DNA of 64,000 nucleotides from Timema cristinae (taxonomy: Eukaryota > Arthropoda > Insecta > Phasmatodea > Timematidae). Of this stretch, positions 28,101-40,100 are shown piece after piece. Numbering within the stretch: the first letter of the stretch is position 1; every line of letters starts with the position of its first letter. The DNA is taken from assembly GCA_039000515.1 (NCBI GenBank), contig JBCFYV010011172.1, positions 73,667,941 through 73,731,940 on the forward strand, written 5' to 3'. The translations under genes and the position numbers were made by a program. The notes under the pieces were generated by a model. It searched no databases, was not told the origin of the DNA, and worked only from the letters and a program-made list of their open reading frames with translations.

Positions 28101-31100
28101 CCAAACATTCAGCAAGCGATTGTGCTCCATTGTGTAGTAGTCATTGAATGCCTGTTTGGGACAAGGAACACAACATTACACACAAGTGTATGCTGTACAA
28201 TCTAACAAGGTGTTATTGAAAGACCATACCTAGTGCATTTTGCTGTTTCTAACCTCAGCCTCCTTGTCATTTGCAATCCTGTACATTGATATCCTGAAGT
28301 CTTAGACAAAGTTATCACTGGTGAAGTAAAAAGGTAAATTAATTTTGATGGATTCCCTAACAATGTATAGTAAGAGCTTGCATTTATCCATTCGAATTTT
28401 TACTTTTTAATTTTTATAATGTTTTTTTTTTCCAAGAACGGAGTCTTACATTTTACTACCCATTAGCCGTATGCCAATCTCAAAATTTAATTAGCATTAC
28501 CACACACTACGATGGCCGCAAAGTCTAATGTGTCATTCTCGTAAGTGCGGATGACAGGGAGATTAGATCTAAAATCCCTGTCATGTGTAGTGAGGGAGGT
28601 TTATCCACCATTAAAAAGTGAGTAAACTTCCTCTAAATTCAACCTTACTCATCCCTAACACATTACATAAGTGTATAGCTTGAATGCATAGGAAGAAGTG
28701 GTGCTATAAAACATTAGCATTATCGAAGGAAGAAACTATGACCTGAAAATTATAGAAAAATTACAAGATTTAGATATTTTAATAATATCTACTGGTATAT
28801 CTAAATTTATGGATGTTAATTCACTTTTAGAACAAAATTCAATCAATCATAGGGTGTTGGTTTACACTTGTAAAAAAAACTAAAAAGTATTATAGAAAGT
28901 GTAAATGCTGTGATCTAAAATTTCTTTAAATATTGTGCTTTTTCATTTCTCTTAACTGTATGTTTGCACCACTCGAGAGTATTTAATTTGTATTGGAGTA
29001 AAAATAGTCTTTGCTCACATATTTTGTGTTTTAATGTTACACAAAATTGAATAGAAGCAAATAAAAGGGGAAAAAATATTACCTTTTCAATAAAAAGAGG
29101 AACACACAGTTCAAAGTCTACACTGCTGCCACTAGAAAAAAGGTAATATTTACTTCTTAGAGAAAATGTATCATTAGCACTTAGTTTCTCAACCTAAATT
29201 ATGTTCCATCAGAAGTCTTCAAGAGGAGTGTGAAAACATGCAACATATCTTTATAAAAGAGGAGACCAAAGAAAAAAAAAAGAAAAAAATATGAAGAAAG
29301 AATTGGTTAAGAAAGAACTTAAAAAAATTGTCATAAATATATATTTGTATGAATTAAAACTATAGCCCTTCGATGAACACTGATGGACCTCAGTCTCACC
29401 AGTATCAACTCACATGACATCAGACTTGGATCAACGTCCTGTGATCTTGAATAGTTTGATAACTCACCCTCTCTTCCTCTCTCCACTCATCCTCCTTCAT
29501 TATCATCTCCTCTCTCAGCTGCTCCCAATCATTTGTCAGCTTCTGAAGGTCAGAGGTCAGAGCCTCATTGGTTGCATGGGACTCCTCCAGCTGCTCCCGC
29601 ATGGCTGAGTTTAGTTGTGACAATTTCTCACACCTAGTACAAATACATTCTCACTAAAGAGTGATTCACACATTCTTCAAAATAAAGATTAAAATGAATT
29701 TGAGTGGCATAGCGATGTGTGTAGACCCATCATGTTTTGCAATACACATTAGAAATAGATGCTTATCAACTTTTTTTTAAAGAGGATTAACAGGTATTTT
29801 AGATTGTCAGTTTGGGTGTTTTTAAATTAGTTTTGTGTCACAGCACAAATTAACACAGAACAAACCGCATCAGTGGCTAAATGGTCTAGTGTGTCACTCT
29901 CATTTTAAACTAGCCTGCTGAAGACGGGGAGATCTGAGTTCAAATCTCGGTTGGCTCTATTGAGAGAAGTTTGTCCTAAATGGTTTCACACTCTCCTTTC
30001 ATGCAAATGCGAGTAGATTACCTCTAAAATGCTTCCTCCCTCATCCCTATTCCACTAGAGTAATTATCATATATGTGTATAATCTAAACAGGTAATAAGA
30101 GGTGGTGATAAAAAAAAACACAAATCAATCAATATATTTGCATAAATTGTTTCAAATTGTTAGTCCTAGGAATTCACTCACCACCGGTTTTGTAGAAATA
30201 ACATAAGGTAAAGAAAGTTGAAACTTTAAGGTAGTTGTGTACCAGTGGAGTTAAGTTGGTAGAGCTTCTTTTACCCTTGGGTGTTTGGGTTTGATTCCTT
30301 ACGAGTTTAAAAAATCTATCTTATATCATATTGACTGTGGTTATGGTTTGCTCTCTTGGGGACAGTTAGCGATGGTAGAAGTGGTTGTCACCAATACTCT
30401 TACTTGAAACAAGGCCATTTATTAGAATACTAACAAAAAGAGAAAGTATGTTCTCACTTCCTGTGTTCGTCCTCCAGCCTGCGCATAGCGGTGTCAAGAT
30501 CAAGAGAGGAGGAGGGGGCAGAGAGGGGTATGGCCATCGAAGAGGGAGCGGAAGTTGGCCCCGACGGGTCAAGAACCTGTACTTCCAGCTCAGAACATCG
30601 CTGCTTGTACTGCAACACCTGCCATTCATAATCACACACTTAGAAGGCAGTTGACCTGAGCAAGCACCACAACATACTTAGTCTAGCCCTAAAATAAGAT
30701 GGCTGGGAAAAATATGTTATTAATGATTATTTCTTTTACTTTACAGTACAGTAAACTATAAAATCAACTAAAAATGCTGAATCAAATAGAATATAAAAAC
30801 AAATAAATACATACAAAACTAAAACACAACAAAATAGAAATGTCTTGTAAAAGGAAACCCAACTAGCCCCTTTTTTTATGATTACCATTCATTAAATGTA
30901 AGCAAAGTTATGATTGTGTTGGATTACAATTTTTAAATAGGCTAAGTTTTTTTCTGTTTTATTTAAGAATATTGCTTGATAGGCTGAGCATTATTTTGCT
31001 ACACAATGACATGGGAAAATTTCTAACCAGAATAATTCAGTTATATACATTATCAAAAATACTGTAGGCCTATGACATCATTTAAAAAATGTGGGAAGCT

Positions 31101-34100
31101 ATGTTGCCATTAGAGTGGATATTAAAAAACAGGAGGTAAGTGAAACAAAATAATCTAATTGAACTCAATAACAAGTGGGAATAAAGAATATTGTGGCGAG
31201 GTCGTCGTAATTGTCAACCTTTATCTAGAGATAGAAGAAAATACTGATCTTAGGTGTCAACTTGAGTCAAGTTTAGCTTAGTTAAATAATATAATACATG
31301 AAATCAATAAATTAAAATGGGCCATGTTCTAAATTGACAGTCCTCGCCTTATTCACTTCCAAAACCATTAATAGATGGAGTTATAAAATGGTTTCTAAGA
31401 TTGTTAATGGGTAGTCGCAAGGAACATTAACCATATGAATAACCTAATATAGTCTTTACTAAGGCTCTTTGTAAGGATCCTCAAGAGTGTTCCAATGGTC
31501 ATATAGTCACTGACAGCAATAGTGGTTTGATTATATCCAATGAAATTTGTATTATGAGAAGTAAATAAATCTGATTGAACTCCTAACAGAGCTGTAGAGA
31601 GGTGGAAGGAGATGAAAAGAGTGTTTTGGAAGTTTAAGCCCCCACCCCCTATTTCCCCAAAAGTATTATCAATAATTTATTTTTGTATCATTCTGAATGC
31701 CTAGACTAATAACTAGGCCTAATAGCAGTGTTAAAAAAACCTGCTTCGGTGGCTCCATGATCTAAGGCATCACTCTCGTGTTGGACTAGATTGCCAATAA
31801 CTAGGAGATTGGGGTTTGAATTCTGGTCGGGTGTACTGAGGGTGGTTTTATTAAAATGGTTTTCCACTATCCCTCCAAGCAAATGTGAGTACACTTCCTC
31901 TGAATTAAATCATCCTCATTCCTAACTCATTAGTGTAATGAGTACATATGCATATATAATCTAAACAGGTAGTAAGACAGAGTGCTAAAAAAAGTATATA
32001 AATTCATAGCTACAGCCTCAATTATTTTAAAAATCCTTTAAATTACTTGAAAATTAATTAGATATTAAAAAAAAAAAGTCTTGCCCTTTCTTGTCGGGGA
32101 ACTTGACAACACACAAACTATAGGCCTGAACCCCTCCACCGCTCCCACCCCGCCAAAAGAGTGTGTGTGTTAAGGCCCTAGTTTCTATTACCCAAACATT
32201 CCATCAACTCATGGCCATAAATTTGAATTGATAAAACAAAAACTTGTATTGTGTGGGTCAATTTACATATTTTTAACATAGAGCAGGTAATGAGATTAGG
32301 GAATTTTGTGCAAGGCACAACAGGGTTACTACTTTAGGATGTAAAGCGTATTCAAGTTATTTTGTTTTGATCACCTTGGCTTGCAGTCTGCTGACTAATG
32401 CTGCCTGGTGTTGCTGAGCAGTACGGTAAGTTTCCAGCCGTCTCTTGTAGTTGGCTGCTTCATCTTCTAGGCGGCGGCGCAGGTCCTGGTTCTGACGGAC
32501 AAGCATCTCAGGGGCCGAGGATTCCTCTAGACCCCCGGGATCCATCTACACAGGGAACAGACTATTTTGACATTTGAGGTGAAAGGTGAAGTATACCCAG
32601 AACAGACTATACCGTCATTTGGAGAGAAGCATACATGTATACAGTGCCGTAACTACGATACGACCCCACAGTAATTTGCGCTTGAGGGGGCCCCCAACCA
32701 CTGAAGACACAAAAGGTTAATTTATTATATTCGTCACAGCTCAAGAGCCGTTTCCAAAGCATGAAGACTATTGTAGAAACATAGAAATAATAATATTAGC
32801 ACCGTGTCTTACTACCTGTTTGGGTTATATGCTTTAAATACTAATTACACTAATGGATTAGGAATTGGGAAGGTCAAATTAGAGGAAGTGACCCCGCATT
32901 TCCGTGGAGGGAGAGTGGAAAACCATTTAGGAGAAACCACCCCCAGTAGAGAAAAGTCACAAATAGGCTGCGTGTGGAAGCTCATCATCATCATCATCAT
33001 TATTATTATTATAAGAAGCCTTAGAACCACCATTTTTATCAAAGTTGACAGAAACAGAAGATTTTTCCAAGAAAATTTCTGAAGATATCTCCTTTATTTC
33101 CATCTCAAGTGCTTTCTGTTAGAATATTGTTTAAAGACAAGCTTGAAAAAATGAAGACTGTTAAACAATTGGTTGATTTGATAATAATCAACAATGCTTC
33201 GTTATCTCCAAGCTGGATCCTGATGTATGCACAGCATGTTTCATGTATTTAATAGTTCCAGTGACTGTAACCAAGGCAGAACAATCATTCTCAAAATTGA
33301 AGGTGATCAAAAACTATCTGCAAAGCTCAATGGGACAGGAATGACTACATGGTCTGGCTTTGCTGTCCATCGAAAATGAAAGAGCTCAAAAAATAATTTT
33401 AGAAAGACAATAGATAATTTTGCAATTTGCATCAGTAAAAAGAAGGAAGAAAAGGTTCAAAATTCACTGTAATTCATGAAGGTATTTACCTATATTATAT
33501 TTGTTCTATGCACTGAGAAAAATAGGTCTTTAGAACATTAATATCGTTATTTAGATTATCTGTGATCTTAAATTTAAATCACTCTAGTCTAGATTGTAAT
33601 CATATTTTAACAATCCAGGTCATAGGCTAAACTTTATGATCTAGATTGTCAGTTTTAGGATCTATATCATAAAATCAACAATCTACTAATTAGCTATCTA
33701 GATTGTACAATCCGGATTGTAGATTTAACAATACTTTTTCTCAGTGTACGAAACCAGTATTTAAGGTACTGCTGAGTGCTACCCCTATACAAAATATTTT
33801 CTTATAGATCTGCCCTGAGGCCCCAGAGGACTATGTTACCACACTGCATGTATAGGCCTACACAGAACAGACTACAACAGGATTGGGGAACCTTTTTCGT
33901 TGAAAGGCATGCCACTACACAATTTGCTCATAAGGTTGCACACTCCATGTAAACTTACAGTAAATTTGGTCCAAATCAGCTTATAAAGATGTACACTACC
34001 CAAATATAAGTTAATGTATTTTTAGGAACCCCTAAAGGAACACATTTTGTAGGTAAACTTTAATTTTCCTTTTCGTTCGACAAGGACCAATTTAATTTTT

Positions 34101-37100
34101 TTATTAATATTATATTCAGAGGTGTACACTTTTTTAACATTTGACTGGAACATTTTTTTTTTCCTCGAGTTTGTTCTTCATGGATCTTTGTTATTTAAAA
34201 AAAAAATCTAACTGTAGATATCTATTGCACAATCATACTAAAAAAAGATCAGCATGTAATAAGGATTATATTTAATGTAATAGGAAATTACTCAGGAATA
34301 GAATTCTACAAACTGAACATCTCAACATTTAACCAAACACTTAATTTTATTATATTGTAGGAATACAATTTGAGTTAGAAAAGGTATAATTTATTATGAT
34401 GAAGCGACATAATTGAAAATTAATAATATACGAAAAGGCTTGACTAAATATCTCTCAAAAGTCTACATGTGGCCTAAAAGCTATCCCTGAACTATCATCG
34501 TTTAGGGTTAATGATGGGGTGTACAAGGAACAGAGTATACTATCATTTTCTGTGAAGGGTATTGTTTTAAGTGCGGTGAAATAGAGTTGAAAACATATTG
34601 TTATGGTGGCCAATATTTTGATATTAGTTCTTATGTAAAATTAATAAATAACAATAAAATTAAAATAACCGAGAAGATAGATCCCAGCAATGCCATTACA
34701 CAATTTTCATAATGTTTCAGGAAAAAAAATCAATCTCAATGAATAAATACTTTTATTTTAATTCATTGTTTATTTTAGTCGGCTTGTTGATGATTGTGAT
34801 TTGACGCTTTCTCGAAAGTCGAAACAATTCTTGATCTATATAATATTCGAATTGATTTGTAAATACAGTATGGTTAAACAGTAAAGACCAAAATATATCC
34901 TTTTTTAATGATAAGGTAAATAAATCGATGTTTTCGAACCTGATATTGGTCTACTAAGAAAGAGGTCTATTAAGGAGTCTTTTAGTTGGCCTGAAAAAAA
35001 TAATAGTTAGTTCTATGCAGACCCAGTAGGTTCGTAGCGCAATAAATTGCACTAAGTATATTTTGGTTCAACCAATTAATAAAATAGAGGATATTACTAG
35101 ATATTTCTTACATTAACCATTTTTAACCTGGTGACACTTAGAATAACTTAGATGAACACTTCAAGGTTATTCTAATGACCAGCCAGGTGTTGTGATCCTA
35201 GCGGTGGGATTAGAAGAGCTAGAGCCAATTACAAATTGGATGAATTTAGGCCTAGCGTGTTTATCTTCTAAGTTAATTAACTAAATCAATAAGAGTATTA
35301 CAAAAAATATATTTGCAGCTGAAGTGTTCAGTGGGCAATACTGGGAAGGACCTTCAGGAGATAGATGATCTGTGACAAACGTAAATTAAAAACAGTGTCA
35401 AACGTTTAGGCGTACTAACAAAATGTACTACAATTAACAAGTGCTAGAATAAATTAGGAATTAATCTAAACAAAGTGTGCACTATTATATTCTGCACAAG
35501 TATGATTCAGAGTATTACATTGGCGCTGTAGCCTTAAGTATTTGTCAAATTATTTTGTTACTGGCCATTCTAAAGTAATCATGTCAGCTTATATTGGTCA
35601 AATTACGAAATTTAATCCACTTTTTGATTAATGGGAAGTGTTTGAGCGCAAGTTGCAATAGTTTTTAGAGTTAATGAAGTGGTGGATGCAAAAAAACAAA
35701 AATAGGTCTTGCTAAGTTTATTACATCAGGTCGCGTACAAATTATTAATAGGATTATGTATTCCCAACCAACCTGAAGACTTATAAGGAGATTTAAATGT
35801 TACTGTCATCTCATTATGCACCGAAAATATCCGTATTCAAGGAAATATATCTATTTTATCAGACATCCAAATCTGAGGGGAGAGTATTGCAGATTGGTCT
35901 GCTAGAGTCCAGCATTTAGCAGAAACTTTTAGTTTTGGGACCAATTTGGAGTTCAATATCATAGACAAATTTGTGATGGGCTTAGCAAACGGGAAAAGAA
36001 AAGAAAAATTGTTCACTGAGGATCCAATGACCTTTACGTTTTCAAAAGCTAAAGATTTTGCAGAACAAGTTGTGGTAAACATTGAATTGTTTTCCAGTAT
36101 TGGTGGGGTCAAAATAAAGGAGGAATCAGAAATATTTAGGGTGATAGAATCAAGAGCTCAAGGAACCTCACAAAAACTACCAGTCCGGCCTCCTTGCAAT
36201 GTATGTGGCTATAATAACCATGTAATTAATGTTGTCGATTCAGATATTGTATCTGTAATCTCTGTGTAAGTAAAGGTCACCTAAAGAAAGTGTTTAGAGC
36301 TTCTAATGCAGCTTCTAAGTACATGATAACTACATCTGGTGAACATTCTCAATTCCAACTTTTCAACATGATCGTGGAGAATCAAGGAACATCTCCGGTG
36401 CTGGCAACTGTTAAATTTCAAAATAAATATTTCTTTGGGGGAATAGATTCAGGAGCAAACTTCAGTGCTATGGCTGAATCTATGTATATGGAAAGTTTTT
36501 CTGAAAAGCCTTTGAGACAAACAAATCATACTTTTCGAAATTATTCCCAGCATGTAATGAAACCTCCGGGCCATTGTTTTATAGAGGTGACATACAAACA
36601 GAAAACGAGTGTAATAGGATTCCACGTGGTGCCAGAAGGGGCGGGGCCTTTGTTTTTAGGTAGGGACTTCATGAAGACTTAAGTGTGTGAAATACATCAT
36701 ACGACATCTGAAGATGAGTATTTGTCAACCTTGCGGAAGATGTATCCTACAGTTTTTACTGAAGTGTTGGCTACTTTTAACAAAGGGAAATTTAATTTGA
36801 AATTAAATTATGGAGCAGTGCCAGCATTCTGTAAATATAGGTTCATTCCTTTTGCATTAAAACCTAAAGTGGCGGCTGAATTAATTCGCTTACAGGAAAT
36901 AGGAGTGATTTCCCCAGCAAATACAGTAGATGGGGAACGCCAATTGTTCCTATTGCTAAGCCGGATGGTTCTGTCAGAATCTGCGGTGATTTTAAAGTGA
37001 CATTAAATCCATTTTTTTAGGTAGACCACCACCCGCTATCTAGGTTGGAATGAAGTTTTTCAAACAATGCAAGGCAGTATGTTCTTTTCAAAATTGGATT

Positions 37101-40100
37101 TACAGAGTGCATATCAACCAGTATCACTAGATGATAGTTCCAGAGAGATGGTCACAATCAGCACACACAAAGGGCTGTACTCGTACAACCGCATTCCGTT
37201 TGGAATATCACCAGCACCCCAGTTATTTCAGAGAATTATTGAAGGCGTATTAGCAGGAGTGGAAGGAATTGCAGTATGGCAGGATGATATTATTGTTGGG
37301 GGCAAAACAAAAGAGGAATATGATAAGAGATTGTTTGATGTATTTTCAAGGCTTAAGGAAAATGGGTTAACTCTTAACGTCAATAAGTGCTCATTCATGC
37401 AAGAATCCATTAAATATCTTAAATACATTATAAGTGAAAAGGGCCTAATGTTGGATAAGAAATTGATCGAACCAATTTTGGAGGTTGAACCACCAGTAAA
37501 CGTCACCCAAGTCAAATCCTTCCTTGGGATGGTGGAATATTATAGAAGGTTTCTTCAATACACGTCAACTACACTAAGCCCCTTATACAGTCTGTTGAAG
37601 AAGTGATCCGAGTGGAACTGAACCTTTAAGTGTTCTCAAGCATTTGAACAAATTAAGGTACAACTAACCTCGGCTCCAATATTGGCTCATTATGACCCAA
37701 CGCAAGAGTTGATATTTACAACAGATACCAGCCCATTGGGAGTCTCTGGGGTTCTGAATCGACTATGTGAAAATGGAACAATACGTCCGGTTGCATGTGC
37801 CTCTCGCACGCTGACAAAGACAGAACGTAGATATCTCCAAATACACAGGAAAGCATTAGGATTGATTTTTGGAGTGCAAAAGTTTGCGCAATATTTGTAT
37901 ATGCGGAAATTTAGGCTTGAAACAGATCACAAGCCACTGGTCACTATTTTTTGGCTAAAGAAAGGAATACCAATTCTTTCCACAAATCGCCTCCAAAACT
38001 ATGCGCATTTCCTATCAAATTTTTACTACCAGATACAGTTTGTGTACACCCATAGGAATTGTGCTGATTACTTGTCTCGTGCAGTCCAGCCGTTAGATTT
38101 GGAACATGAAAGTGCTCTTTTTCATCACTCCCAGAGTTTCTGGGAGGTACTCTGTAACCTGAACATAAAACTAGTAGTCTTACAGAGCAGAACAGATCCA
38201 GTGCTAAGCAAGCTGGTGAAGTGCATTGTTAATGGTTGGCCAGCAGCAGCTAAGGAGCCACTATCCCAGTTCAAGTCAATACAAGATGAACTAAATGTCT
38301 AAGGAGGGTGCATTTTTCGAGGAAGCCGAGTGGTCGTACCGTCTTCTCTTCGAGATAGAATTCTGAGGGAGCTACATTTTGGGCACTTAGGAGTGTTCAA
38401 GACTAAGCTATCAGCTAAGTATTACTTCTGGTGGCCCCGCATGAACAAGGACATCGAGAACTACGTCTTGGGATGCTACACATGTCGGGTAGTTCAACAA
38501 TCACCTCAGAAAAGTCGTCTAATTCCATAGAAGTATTCGGCAACACCATGGAGTCGAATCTACATTGACTTCCTTGGACCTATAAATGGAATTAGTTATT
38601 TACTTGTTGTTGATGCTCACAGTAAATGGCTTGAGGTATGCTCAATGAAGTCAACTACTTCCGTGGCAACAATTTGTGCCCTTGCTACAATTTTTCTCGT
38701 TTTGGAGATCCAGAGGTTCTAATATCCGATAATGGCAGTCAACTAATAAGATTTACAGAATTCACTGAATTTTGTTCAAGAAACGGCATAGAATGTAGGG
38801 CTGGGGCCCCACACTATCCTGCAACCATTGGGCAAGCCGAAAACGGAGTGTGTCAAATAAAACAATTCTTACGCAAAACTAAATTTTAAGGAGTCAATTT
38901 ATCCACGGTAATTAAGGAATTTCTACTAGCCTACCGAAACACTCCACACATCACAACTAGAGTAACCCCAGTAGAGCTTATGTTAGGTGGGACTCTGCGC
39001 ACTAGTTTGGATATATTCAACAATAGGGTTAAGAATGTGGACAACAAAGAACTACTACTAACTTAAGTCCAAAGCAAAGTGAGTGTTCAGCAAGAGAGGC
39101 AAATAAAAACCTCGGGTAAAAGGCAGTGTCATTTCAAGAAAGGGGAGAAAGTTTTAATGAAACAGTTCAACAAAAATAAAACTATATGGATTGAAGCGGA
39201 AGTGCATAAAGTGCTAAGGAAATGCTTATATTTACTGTGTGCGAATGGAAACATTGTAAAGAGACATTTTAATAAACTAACACCTTCCAGATTATCAAAT
39301 AAAAGGAGAAGCATTGGGGATGTGTCTCCCAGCCATTCCGTCTTGCCCGGGCGATTGGAGGCTGTGAATGGTTGGACCCTGCTCCCTGGTGGTAGTGAGA
39401 ACGGCAGTACCCTACCACCTACTGTCGATGAAGAGGCAAGATCTGGAGACATTTGAAGGACCCCAGAAACTTCGCCAGACTCAAACGAGTGCAGGCCCAT
39501 CCTATCAAGGTCACCTCTAGGGAGCAGAACGAGGAAATCCTTCAAGGGCACGTTCAGCCGTAAAGGAAGAAGCAGCCTCCGAGAAGGCTCACATATTCGC
39601 CTTTTTGACGGGTAAGAGGGATAGTGAAGGGTTCAGTTGGCAACACTGGGAAGGACCTTCATGATATGGATGATCCGTGACGAACGTAAATTAAAAACAG
39701 TGTCAAACTTTGAGGCGTACTAACACAATGCACTACAATTAACAAGTGCTAGATTCAGAAGCGGATTTACACTATAGGCCCACTAGGCACGGGCCTAGGG
39801 GCAGCGGCTTTAAAGGCCGGCACATTTCATATTTTGTTTTTAATAATTATGTTTATGGCGTGTACATGCCTGATTTTCTTTCGTAGAAATCTTTTCTCGA
39901 ATACAAACTTCCGCCCCTCCTCCCCCATCTCTTTCCTCCGAAACTTCCTAAAACCCTTGAAAAATGGGGGGGGGGGGGGTGTAATTATAATTGTGCCTAG
40001 GGGTGCAAAAATATTTAATCCACTACTGGCTAGATTAGATTAAGAATTAATTTAAACAAAGTGTGCACTATTATATGCTGCACAAGTATGATTTGGAATC

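Larger units (their letters stand above)
32642..33846 (+). mobile_element. hAT element with perfect 8-bp target duplication
   Basis: The ends are CAGTGCCGTAAC (left) and CAGTGTGGTAAC (complement of the right end). Both sides are flanked by the identical octamer catgtata (32634-32641 and 33847-33854), the hAT signature. The element is internally deleted: it keeps the transposase C-terminal part on the plus strand at about 33050-33480. It contains a SINE fragment (32785-32958, minus) and a small inverted-repeat MITE (33511-33747). It inserted 97 bases upstream of exon e2. Confidence 0.9.
35320..40097 (+). mobile_element. Ty3/gypsy LTR retrotransposon, degenerate
   Basis: Two direct LTRs (35320-35519 and 39625-about 40097) flank decayed gag and pol frames on the plus strand, opposite to rootletin. 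Gag, zinc knuckle, protease, reverse transcriptase, RNase H, integrase zinc-binding domain and integrase core appear in the canonical Ty3/gypsy order. A purine-rich tract (about 39609-39624) precedes the 3' LTR, and ttggcgctgtag after the 5' LTR is the likely primer-binding site. By eye the LTRs differ at about a dozen of the first 130 bases. Several stops and frameshifts inactivate it. It occupies the intron between e1 and e2. Confidence 0.92.

Noticed and set aside
28245..28310. Exon-like minus-strand stretch (cttcag|G..GAG|gttaga) between e5 and e4
   Set aside because: About 40 bases long, so it would break the phase between e4 (out 0) and e5 (in 0), and it has no rootletin similarity.
32545..32545. 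ATG at the first base of exon e2 as the definite start codon
   Set aside because: It follows a good acceptor (ttccctgtgtag), so it is probably an internal Met. It remains possible only as an alternative start.
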